Below, one piece after another: positions 8,978 to 16,437 of a stretch of DNA of 64,000 nucleotides (position 1 is the stretch's first letter; each line of letters starts with the position of its first letter). This stretch comes from UBA10649 sp965227045 (lineage in GTDB: Bacteria > Actinomycetota > Actinomycetes > S36-B12): assembly GCA_965227045.1 (NCBI GenBank), contig OZ245718.1, forward strand, positions 1,922,001-1,986,000, read 5' to 3'. The translations under genes and the position numbers were made by a program. Under the pieces are notes generated by a model. It saw nothing but the letters and a program-made list of their open reading frames with translations, was not told the DNA's origin and ran no database searches.

Positions 8978-10276
8978 CTAGACGCGCGGATCCATCGTCA
9001 CGGAGCCGACAATCTCGAACCGGTTACGCCCGCCGGACTTGGCTCGGTACATCGCGGTATCGGCGACCTGGAGCAGGTCCATCGCGTTCGCCTGGGAGTT
9101 GTCGGTCACAACCGCACCCACACTCGCAGAGAGAGGAAACGACAAATTGCCATCTTCGTAGGGCTCGGCCAGCGCATGCACGACTCGGTCGGCGAGGGTG
9201 CTGATGTCGAGGGTTGCGTGATCGCACAGCAGCACGAACTCATCGCCACCGAGCCGGGCGACCGTGTCCTCGCGGCGAGCCACCCGCTCGAGGCGACGCG
9301 CGACGTCGACAAGCACTCGATCGCCGACTTCGTGACCGTAGGTGTCATTGACGTCCTTGAGCTGGTCGACATCGATGAAGAGAAGCGCGAGCAGCCCGGG
9401 CTGCCTGTCCAGCCGAACGAGCGCCTCCCCTAGCCGGTCCATGAGCCGGTAGCGGTTCGCCAGGCCGGTGAGCGGATCGTGCAGCGCCTGCAGAGTGAGG
9501 GCGCGCTGCGCGCGCTTGAGTTCGGAGATGTCACGCATCGACGCGAGCACTCCGTCTGCTTCGCCTTCGGCATTAAGGACGGGCGCAATCGAGATGTGAA
9601 ACCACCGCTCCACGTCATCACGCGTGAAGTTCAGTTCGATCTCCTCGTGAACTCCGGATGCCCGCACGCGCTCCAGCGCAGCGACATAGGACTCCAGGAC
9701 CGCCGACTGACCCCCCACCTCGTAATCGGTACGACCGATCAGGTCGACCAGCGCGATGCGGCGCATCTCCTCACCGGCACGGTTCAGGAATTGGTATCGC
9801 AGGTGCCGGTCGTAGCGAGCGATCGCGTCGGTGGACGCGTCAAGCACCGCACGGAGCTCGGCCTCCACCGATGCGAGCCGGCGCTCAGCGAGTTCCCACC
9901 GAGTCACGTCACGGGAGTAGCCGAACGTCCCGATGATGGTTCCGTCGTCGTCGCGCAGGGGGAACTTGCTGGTCTCGACCCATGTTCCGGGCTGATTTGC
10001 GAGGCGATCGGCCTCCTCCTTGTCGATCAGAGGCAGACCCGTCCTGATCACCATCTGCTCGTCCTCGTGCAGCTCCGCTGCATGCGCGGCATCGGTGAGG
10101 TCACGATCACTGAGTCCGACCATCTCGTCGGGGGTTCGGTTCGTCAGACGGGCGCAGTCGACGCTGACCTTGAGGAAACGTCCCTCGATGTCCTTGAAGA
10201 AGAAGATGCCTGCGGGAGTATCGAGCAGGTTGCGCAGGCAGATCTCATCGATCCGTGAACGTTCATCCTGCGTCAC
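8978..10276 (-). CDS. PAS-PAS-GGDEF diguanylate cyclase
   Basis: About 432 aa. Two PAS domains (first around AGIFFFKDIEGRFLKVS, second around YQFLNRAGEEMRRIALVDLIGRTDYEV), each with a PAC segment (ETSKFPLRDDDGTIIGTFGYSRD), then a GGDEF domain with DPLTGLANRYRLMDRL, FIDVDQLKDVNDTYGHEVGD and the catalytic RLGGDEFVLL. The signature is intact, so it should make c-di-GMP. No EAL or HD-GYP domain and no membrane helix, so it is probably cytosolic. GTG 10276 is chosen because longer frames run into the divergent gene and are not PAS-like. Confidence 0.9.
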   Translation of the reverse strand: MTQDERSRIDEICLRNLLDTPAGIFFFKDIEGRFLKVSVDCARLTNRTPDEMVGLSDRDLTDAAHAAELHEDEQMVIRTGLPLIDKEEADRLANQPGTWVETSKFPLRDDDGTIIGTFGYSRDVTRWELAERRLASVEAELRAVLDASTDAIARYDRHLRYQFLNRAGEEMRRIALVDLIGRTDYEVGGQSAVLESYVAALERVRASGVHEEIELNFTRDDVERWFHISIAPVLNAEGEADGVLASMRDISELKRAQRALTLQALHDPLTGLANRYRLMDRLGEALVRLDRQPGLLALLFIDVDQLKDVNDTYGHEVGDRVLVDVARRLERVARREDTVARLGGDEFVLLCDHATLDISTLADRVVHALAEPYEDGNLSFPLSASVGAVVTDNSQANAMDLLQVADTAMYRAKSGGRNRFEIVGSVTMDPRV

Positions 10277-10337
10277 GCGTTCGATCCTATGGCGAGCCGA
10301 GGGAATAGGACCCGACTCCGTGTGGTCGAATTCCCAC

Positions 10338-11426
10338 GTGAGTACCGGGGACGAGGGACTGCCTAAGGACCGTCCCCGAGGCGTCCTGCACAAGATCTGG
10401 TCAGGGTTCCTGTCCTACGGCGTCGTCGTCATCTGCCTGGTGTTCCTGTTCACCAAGCTCGACGGCGCTGAGGACATGGGTGCGGCGTTCGCGATGATCA
10501 CCGCTCCCCAGGTCGTCATCATCTGCCTGCTTGGGGTCGTGAACCTCGGAACCAACCTGCCGCCGTTCGTCGTGACCCTGCCCGGGCTGAAGTTCCGCGA
10601 GGCCGCCGTCACGAACACTGCGTCTGCCGCCTTGTCCAACACGGTGCCCGAAGGCGGCGCGATCGCGACAGGGCTCAACTACGCGATGCTGCGCTCCTGG
10701 GGCTTCGCGCTGGACGACATCACCTCCGAGGTCATCATCACCGGCACCTGGTCGCAGATGACGAAGTTCTCGCTCTTCGCGCTGTCCCTTCTCGCAGTCT
10801 CGGCCCTTGACTCACCGCCGAGCGGAACGATCTGGTTCGGACTGCTGCTCACCGTGCTCGTGATCGTCGCCGCCGTCCTCCTCGCGCTGATCCTGCGCAG
10901 CGAGAAGTTCGCCATGCATCTTGGCCGCTGGCTGGACGATCTCGTGCGAGGCATCAAACACGTCGTCAAGCGACTGGCCGTGCCGTCGATGGCTGCAGAG
11001 ATCCCCAAGTTCCGCGGACAGATGGTCGACCGTGTTGCGGAGTGCTGGGGCCGCCTGACCATCACGATGGTGCTGTCGCAGTTGACCGCATGCTTCGTGC
11101 TCGGCGTCGCATGCCGCATGCAGGGCCTCGACCAGTCGACGATCGGCTGGTCGATCATCGTCCTCGCCTACAGCGCTGTGACCTTCGCCTCGCTGCTGAT
11201 TCCGACTCCCGGCGGACTGGGAGTTGCGGAGGTCGTACTCGTTGCGGTCCTGAGCTACGGCCTGCCCGCCTCCGATCAGGCAGCAGTGCTCGCCGCAGTG
11301 ATCCTCTACCGGATCGCGACCTTCCTCGTGCCGATTCCCATCGGCCTCGTCACGTACATGTACTGGCGCCGCTCGACAAAGTGGCGCCAGCCCGTCGACT
11401 CCCGCCGGGTGGTCGCCGCGCGTTAG
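10338..11426 (+). CDS. lysylphosphatidylglycerol synthetase-type transmembrane (flippase-like) protein
   Basis: About 362 aa with 7-8 membrane helices. It matches the LPG_synthase_TM / UPF0104 fold: TLPGLKFREAAVTNTASAALSNTVPEGGAIATGLNYAM and LLIPTPGGLGVAEVVLVAVL are its characteristic segments. Stand-alone members are presumed lipid or lipid-linked sugar flippases. The GTG start (VSTGDEG) avoids an implausible upstream extension antisense to the cyclase. A glycosyltransferase follows after 48 nt, which suggests joint work on a glycolipid or surface polymer. Confidence 0.85.
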   Translation: MSTGDEGLPKDRPRGVLHKIWSGFLSYGVVVICLVFLFTKLDGAEDMGAAFAMITAPQVVIICLLGVVNLGTNLPPFVVTLPGLKFREAAVTNTASAALSNTVPEGGAIATGLNYAMLRSWGFALDDITSEVIITGTWSQMTKFSLFALSLLAVSALDSPPSGTIWFGLLLTVLVIVAAVLLALILRSEKFAMHLGRWLDDLVRGIKHVVKRLAVPSMAAEIPKFRGQMVDRVAECWGRLTITMVLSQLTACFVLGVACRMQGLDQSTIGWSIIVLAYSAVTFASLLIPTPGGLGVAEVVLVAVLSYGLPASDQAAVLAAVILYRIATFLVPIPIGLVTYMYWRRSTKWRQPVDSRRVVAAR

Positions 11427-11474
11427 TGTCGACAGACTTCTTACCTGCGTTCGGAGGACACCTTCAGGATCGCC

Positions 11475-12503
11475 GTGCTGTCATCGATCGCGCACCGCAC
11501 GCCTCCGCTCGCGTACGGGCCGTGGGAACAGGTGTCGTCAACGATCGCCGAAGGCCTGGTTGCGCGAGGCCATGAGGTAACGCTCTTCGCCACCGCCGAC
11601 TCGATCACCAGTGCGCGTCTGAGTGCGGTGGCCCCGCTTGGCTACGAGGAGTCGCCGGGCCAGGACGTCAAAGTCCTCGGGTCACTTCATATCGCGTCGG
11701 TATTCGAGCATGCCGACGAGTTCGACCTGATCTCCAACCAGTTCGACTTCCTCCCGCTGACGTACAGCCGCCTGACGGCCACTCCCGTCGTGACGACGAT
11801 TCACGGCTTCTCCTCCAACGCGATCGTTCCCGTCTACGAGCAGTACGACGACATTGCCCACGATGTCGCCATCAGCGACGCCAATCGTCACCCCGCGTTG
11901 TCGTACGCGGCGACCATCCATCACGGGATCGACGTGGAGTCGTTCACGCTCGGGGATGGCGCAGGGGGCTACCTGCTGTTCCTCGGACGCATACATCCAG
12001 ACAAGGGGACACGCACGGCGATCGACGTCGCTCGCCGGGCACGGTGGCCAATCGTCATCGCCGGAATCATCCAGGATGCCGACTACTTCCGCGATCTCAT
12101 AGAACCGATGATCGACGGGGTCTCGGTCACCTACCTCGGTGCGATCGGGCCGGAGGAGCGCAATCGCGTTCTCGGCGACGCCGCTGCCCTGCTTCATCTC
12201 ATTGACTTCGACGAGCCATTCGGACTGTCGGTGATCGAGTCGTTGGCCGCAGGGACTCCGGTCATCGCCACCCCTCGCGGGTCCCTTCCCGAACTCATCG
12301 CTGAGGGAGTAACCGGGTACCTCGTCGACGACGTCGACGCCGCGGTCGACGCAGTCGCCAAGCTGGGGGTGCTGGACCGCGCGGCTTGCCGCAACGCAGC
12401 ACAGTTGCGGTTCAGTTCACAACGCATGGTCGACGAGTACGAACGGCTGTTCCTACGAATTGCTGGCAGTCAACCGCCTACACCGCGATCGCGACGAACC
12501 TGA
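11475..12503 (+). CDS. glycosyltransferase family 4
   Basis: 342 aa GT-B fold. N-terminal sugar-acceptor domain (SSIAHRTPPLAYGPWEQV, then ARGHEVTLFAT) and C-terminal GT4 domain with YLLFLGRIHPDKGTRTAID and the nucleotide-sugar EX7E motif in EPFGLSVIESLAAGTPVIAT. Retaining transferase, donor and acceptor unknown. GTG 11475 is the first in-frame start codon, but GGAGG lies 17 nt upstream, and relatives usually begin with Met-Arg-Ile before AVLSS, which here falls on TTC-AGG-ATC. Its 3' end overlaps the convergent methyltransferase by 26 nt. Confidence 0.88.
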   Translation: MLSSIAHRTPPLAYGPWEQVSSTIAEGLVARGHEVTLFATADSITSARLSAVAPLGYEESPGQDVKVLGSLHIASVFEHADEFDLISNQFDFLPLTYSRLTATPVVTTIHGFSSNAIVPVYEQYDDIAHDVAISDANRHPALSYAATIHHGIDVESFTLGDGAGGYLLFLGRIHPDKGTRTAIDVARRARWPIVIAGIIQDADYFRDLIEPMIDGVSVTYLGAIGPEERNRVLGDAAALLHLIDFDEPFGLSVIESLAAGTPVIATPRGSLPELIAEGVTGYLVDDVDAAVDAVAKLGVLDRAACRNAAQLRFSSQRMVDEYERLFLRIAGSQPPTPRSRRT

Positions 12504-13254
12504 GTCGGCAGTAGTCGGCCACCCAGCCGTCGGCGGTGAGCAGCCCCGCGTCAGCCGCGCGCGAATTGACCTGGCTCGTCAGTAGATCCTGTTCCGAGAG
12601 CGGAACGAGAGCCCACGTCGCCGCGCGGAAATGCCTAGTCCAGTCCGCGGCGGTCGTTCCCTCCTCCAACAGCGTGGGGCGACGGAACCACGTGGCAAGT
12701 TCGACGCGGAATCCGGCCGCCTCAAGCCGCGACGACTGCTCACCGATTGTCGGGAAGTAGTTCGCGGCAACCGGTATCGCGTCGAGGCCGAGGTAGTGCA
12801 GCGCACCACGAAGCGACGCGTCGAGCGCGGCGATGTTCTCCGCGCCACCCATCTCCGCGACGAAACGTCCGGAGGCCACCAGAACCGAACGGACGTTGCG
12901 AAGCACGGCGTCCTGGGGAGTCATCCAATGCAGCGCCGCGTTGCTGAAGCAGGCGTCGAAGGAAGCCGCGACGCCGAGGTCGGCCAACGCGAAGGAGGTC
13001 GCGTTGCCAGCGACGAAGGCAACGTCAGGGTGATCGGTGCGTGCCTTGCTGAGCATGTCGGGGTCGGCGTCGAGGCCGACTACGGTGGCTCCGCCCGCGC
13101 TGATCTGCGCGGCATGACGACCGGTGCCGCAACCCAGGTCGAGGATCGACTCGCCCGGGACTGGCGCGAGAAGCTCGACAAGGTCATCCCCGTACCGGCC
13201 GACGAAGCCGAACTGGGTGTCGTACGACGCTGCGTCCCATCGGTTAGCGGTCAT
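12478..13254 (-). CDS. class I SAM-dependent methyltransferase (trans-aconitate methyltransferase-like)
   Basis: 258 aa starting MTANRWDAASYDTQF. Motif I ILDLGCGTGRHAAQIS, acidic strand-2 end GLDADPDMLSKA, motif III FDACFSNAALHWM: the pattern of Tam and related enzymes that methylate small carboxylates or natural products. Coding frames upstream of this ATG are unrelated to the family. It follows the PemK-like gene by 10 nt and is probably co-transcribed. Substrate unknown. Confidence 0.86.
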   Translation of the reverse strand: MTANRWDAASYDTQFGFVGRYGDDLVELLAPVPGESILDLGCGTGRHAAQISAGGATVVGLDADPDMLSKARTDHPDVAFVAGNATSFALADLGVAASFDACFSNAALHWMTPQDAVLRNVRSVLVASGRFVAEMGGAENIAALDASLRGALHYLGLDAIPVAANYFPTIGEQSSRLEAAGFRVELATWFRRPTLLEEGTTAADWTRHFRAATWALVPLSEQDLLTSQVNSRAADAGLLTADGWVADYCRLRFVAIAV

Positions 13255-13264
13255 GACGGATACG

Positions 13265-13750
13265 TCACGCTTTCCGGCCGAGCAGGCGGCGGATCCGCGC
13301 CCTGATCCCGGTCGGTGAGGTCGCCGTCGAGGTCCTGGTTCGCATGCCGTGCACGATCGAGTCATAGGTGGGTCTCGGCAGGATCGCACCCTCCCGGCGC
13401 ACCGCCGAAGGAGCGACGGCGAGCAGGCGGTCGCGTCGGACCCAGCTGTTGCGACCCTCCCCGTCCCACGGGCCAGGTCCAACCGCCGTCCAGTTCGACT
13501 GCCCGTCGTGGTTGCGACTGGACAACATCAGCGCCACAAGGCGGTGATCGTCGGTCCGGCCCACTACTGCCACGGGGCGGTCCTTGCCGACGGATGGGTC
13601 GTCCTCGAACGCAACCCAGGTCCACACGACCTCACCGGGATCGGCATCGCGGTCCAGGTGCGGGCTGTATTCCCAGTGCACCGTTCCCGAGTACGTGTAC
13701 GCGCCGCCGCGTGCGGGAGCAGGATCACCTGGCGCATCGACAGTGGACAT
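13265..13750 (-). CDS. PemK/MazF-like protein without an obvious antitoxin
   Basis: 161 aa. The core resembles the actinobacterial PemK-like family: DPGEVVWTWVAFEDD, SVGKDRPVAVVGR (the GKxRPVxVV strand of MazF folds) and LMLSSRNHD. MazF/PemK proteins are ribosome-associated or free endoribonucleases. This group is longer than true toxins and has an Arg-rich tail (RARIRRLLGRKA). No small antitoxin-like gene is adjacent; the 5' neighbour is an unrelated enzyme gene. It could be a solitary MazF-fold protein rather than a toxin. Confidence 0.7.
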   Translation of the reverse strand: MSTVDAPGDPAPARGGAYTYSGTVHWEYSPHLDRDADPGEVVWTWVAFEDDPSVGKDRPVAVVGRTDDHRLVALMLSSRNHDGQSNWTAVGPGPWDGEGRNSWVRRDRLLAVAPSAVRREGAILPRPTYDSIVHGMRTRTSTATSPTGIRARIRRLLGRKA

Positions 13751-13773
13751 GAAGCGGACGCTACAACGCGCCG

Positions 13774-14574
13774 CTACATGCCGGGGAAGACGCGACGCAG
13801 CTGGTCGAGGGTCACGCCAGCCCCGGACACGGCGACATCCGCCGGCGTGTGCTCGGCATCCAGACGCCCGACGAGGAGGCGAACGAACGCGTCCGTCGGA
13901 CCCGAGAACGTCGCGTCGGCATTGTCTGGCGCACCCGTGATGGCCACCGAGTCGGACAGGGCAACGCCGAGGGTGCCATCGGGGACATCCACCGCGACCA
14001 CGACCGTGGCACCGTCGAGCGCCTCCGGCTTGCCCAGGAATCCGACCATGAAGCCCAGCGGTCCGGCGTACTGGTCGAAGAGCACTCCTGCCTCATCCGC
14101 CGACAGGGCTGCGGCAGCGTCGAACGCCACTCGCACGTCCCACGCGTGGTTGGCCGCCTCGTTAAGTCGCATGCCCGTCAGCAATGCGAGGTCCGCGGGA
14201 AAGGGGAGGAAGGACAACTGAACGCGCAGATCAGTGCGTGTTGTCGCATCCAGTGCCTCAAGCGCGGCGACCAGCCGCTCGCTGGACTCAAGCCAGTTCT
14301 CGGACTTCTCCTGCTGGCTCATGGCATTCCAGCGGTCCCAGACCGAGACGTTGAAGTCCTGCTCGGGCGGGCCCTCCCCGGCGATACCGCCGTTCAGGTT
14401 CGCGAGCATGATCTCCGCGCCGCTGCCGAGGTGGCTGAGCACCTGTGCGACGTCCCACTCCGAGGAGCCCGACTGCCGGTCCAGGTCCGCCGGAGAAATG
14501 CCCCGCACCTGCTCGGCGAGTTCATCGTGATTTGCGCGGAGGGTGCTTATGGACCGGTCGGCGAGGGTGCTCAT
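13774..14574 (-). CDS. maleylpyruvate isomerase-type mycothiol-dependent family protein
   Basis: 266 aa. N-terminal DinB-fold metal-binding domain (LRANHDELAEQVRGISPADLD, SSEWDVAQVLSHLGSGAEIM) and a C-terminal SCP2-like half, the arrangement of the mycothiol maleylpyruvate isomerase family. A third metal position is visible in NEAANHAWDVRVAF. The ATG has AGAGG upstream. Role: probable mycothiol S-transferase or isomerase acting on electrophiles; substrate unknown. It shares an 88-nt divergent promoter region with the DrrA-like gene. Confidence 0.82.
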   Translation of the reverse strand: MSTLADRSISTLRANHDELAEQVRGISPADLDRQSGSSEWDVAQVLSHLGSGAEIMLANLNGGIAGEGPPEQDFNVSVWDRWNAMSQQEKSENWLESSERLVAALEALDATTRTDLRVQLSFLPFPADLALLTGMRLNEAANHAWDVRVAFDAAAALSADEAGVLFDQYAGPLGFMVGFLGKPEALDGATVVVAVDVPDGTLGVALSDSVAITGAPDNADATFSGPTDAFVRLLVGRLDAEHTPADVAVSGAGVTLDQLRRVFPGM

Positions 14575-14592
14575 GATGACCTCTTCAGATAG

Positions 14593-14607
14593 TTGTTGAT
14601 TCAACAA
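14593..14607. promoter_or_regulatory. palindromic operator-like site between divergent genes
   Basis: TTGTTGA-T-TCAACAA is a perfect 7-bp inverted repeat with a 1-nt centre, 18 nt upstream of the mycothiol-type gene and 55 nt upstream of the ABC gene. Size and symmetry fit a MarR- or PadR-type dimer site. No such regulator gene is adjacent. Confidence 0.5.
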
Positions 14608-14662
14608 TAGCCTGTCAGCGAACTGTGCGGGCTCGGTCAGCGACCCTCCCCATCCTTGCCGC

Positions 14663-15622
14663 ATGACCTACACGATTGAGACAGAACAACTCGTCAAGCA
14701 CTACGGCGAGACCAAGGCCCTCGATGGCATCGATCTCCACGTCGCCGAGGGCACCGTCCTCGGCGTGCTCGGACCCAACGGCGCGGGCAAGACCACGGCC
14801 GTGCGCGTCCTCGCCACCTTGATCAAGCCCGATTCGGGCATGGCGCGAGTGTGCGGGATCGACGTCGTGAAGCAGCCGGACCGTGTGCGGCAGCTGATCG
14901 GCCTCACCGGCCAGTACGCCTCGGTCGACGAGGACCTCACCGGCCGCGAGAACCTGGTGCTCATCGGCCAGCTCATGGACCTCACGCGCAAGGATGGTCG
15001 TGCCCGCGCCGCGGAACTGCTTGAGCAGTTCGGCCTCACCGAGTCCGGTGACCGCCTAGCGAAGACCTATTCCGGCGGCATGCGTCGGCGCCTGGACCTC
15101 GGCGCCAGCCTCGTCGGCCGTCCGCAGGTGATCTTCCTCGACGAGCCGACCACGGGGCTCGACCCGGCCAAGCGCGATGACGTCTGGCAGATGGTGCGCA
15201 AACTCTCCGACGAGGGCACGACGGTGCTCCTCACCACGCAGTACCTCGACGAGGCCGAGGCCCTCGCTCACGAGCTCTCGGTCATCGACAAGGGTCGAGT
15301 GATCGCGGAGGGAACTCCAAACGAGCTCAAGCAGCGAATCGGCGAGCAGACCCTCGAGGTCAGGCCCGTCGATCAATCCCGGCTTCCCGAGGTGTCGGCG
15401 ATGCTCGCCGAGATCTCCGGCCGCACGGTCGAGTCGCCGAGCCGAGGTCAGCTCAGTGCCGCGGTCGACAGCGACGACGCGCTCACCGCGCTCGTCGCAC
15501 GGCTTGGCACCGCAGGCATCGCCGTGACCGAGCTCGCGTTGCGCCTGCCCAGCCTTGACGAAGTGTTCGTCGCTCTCACCGGCCACCGCGCCACCACTGA
15601 CGAAGAAGAGGTAGCAGCATGA
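14663..15622 (+). CDS. DrrA-like ABC transporter ATP-binding protein
   Basis: 319 aa. Walker A GPNGAGKTTAVRVL, Q-loop GQYASVDEDLTG, signature YSGGMRRRLDLGASL, Walker B VIFLDEPTTGLDP, H-loop region TTQYLDEAEAL. The ~90-residue C-terminal extension is typical of DrrA-type ATPases for daunorubicin-like drug or lipid export. The next gene, the permease, overlaps by 4 nt. No ribosome site is obvious before the ATG, so it may be leaderless. Confidence 0.92.
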   Translation: MTYTIETEQLVKHYGETKALDGIDLHVAEGTVLGVLGPNGAGKTTAVRVLATLIKPDSGMARVCGIDVVKQPDRVRQLIGLTGQYASVDEDLTGRENLVLIGQLMDLTRKDGRARAAELLEQFGLTESGDRLAKTYSGGMRRRLDLGASLVGRPQVIFLDEPTTGLDPAKRDDVWQMVRKLSDEGTTVLLTTQYLDEAEALAHELSVIDKGRVIAEGTPNELKQRIGEQTLEVRPVDQSRLPEVSAMLAEISGRTVESPSRGQLSAAVDSDDALTALVARLGTAGIAVTELALRLPSLDEVFVALTGHRATTDEEEVAA

Positions 15623-16437
15623 CCATGACCATCGACGAGACCCTGGCGCCGCAGACAGCGGTCGCCACCGGATCGCGCCCCTTCCCGCTGATCCGCCACA
15701 GCCTCACGCTCGCCAAGCGCAGCGTCGTGAAGATCCGCCGCACTCCCGAGCAGCTTCTCGACGTGACGTTGCAGCCGATGATCTTCGTGCTGCTGTTCGT
15801 CTACATCTTCGGCGGCGCGATCGCCGGCAACACGCACGACTACCTGGAGTACGTCCTGCCCGCGATCATGGTGCAGACGCTCGCGTTCTCATCCGTCGCG
15901 ATCGGCGTCAATCTCAACACCGACATCAGCAAGGGCGTGTTCGACAGGTTCAGGAGCCTGCCGATTCCCAGGCCCGCGCCTCTCGTCGGCGCGGTTCTCG
16001 GCGACATCGTGCGGTACTGCGTGTCGGTGATCGTGCTGATGGCGTTCGGCTATCTGCTCGGCTTCCGGATCCAGACCAACGTATTCTCGGCCACGCTCGC
16101 CTGCCTGATCGTCATCGGCTTCTCGCTGTGCCTGTCGTGGATCTCGGTGTTCGTCGGCATGGTCCTGCGATCACCCGGAGCCGTGCAGGGAGTCGGCTTC
16201 CTGCTGATCTTCCCGCTGACGTTCGGCAGCAACCTGTTCGTGCCCACCGACACCTTGCCCAGTTGGCTGCAAACGTGGGTCCACATCAACCCGGTGACCT
16301 ACCTGGTCGACACCACACGGGCACTGATGCTCGGCGGCGAGGTCCTCAGTCCGCTACTGAAGACCATTGCCAGCGCGCTCGTCATCCTCGTCATCTTCGC
16401 TCCCCTGGCGGTACGTGCCTATCGGCGCAAGGCCTGA
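15619..16437 (+). CDS. DrrB-like ABC-2 type permease
   Basis: 272 aa with six membrane helices. DVTLQPMIFVLLFVYIFGGAI and GVFDRFRSLPIPRPAPLVGAVLGD are the ABC-2 motifs of DrrB-type subunits. Start overlaps the ATPase stop (ATGA). Together the two form a half-type exporter for a hydrophobic compound. The last 84 nt overlap the 3' end of the antiparallel AfsR-type gene. Confidence 0.9.
   Translation: MTMTIDETLAPQTAVATGSRPFPLIRHSLTLAKRSVVKIRRTPEQLLDVTLQPMIFVLLFVYIFGGAIAGNTHDYLEYVLPAIMVQTLAFSSVAIGVNLNTDISKGVFDRFRSLPIPRPAPLVGAVLGDIVRYCVSVIVLMAFGYLLGFRIQTNVFSATLACLIVIGFSLCLSWISVFVGMVLRSPGAVQGVGFLLIFPLTFGSNLFVPTDTLPSWLQTWVHINPVTYLVDTTRALMLGGEVLSPLLKTIASALVILVIFAPLAVRAYRRKA

Noticed and set aside
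10020..10337. N-terminal extension of the flippase-like protein
   Set aside because: It is antisense to the PAS domain of the divergent cyclase and low in motif content.
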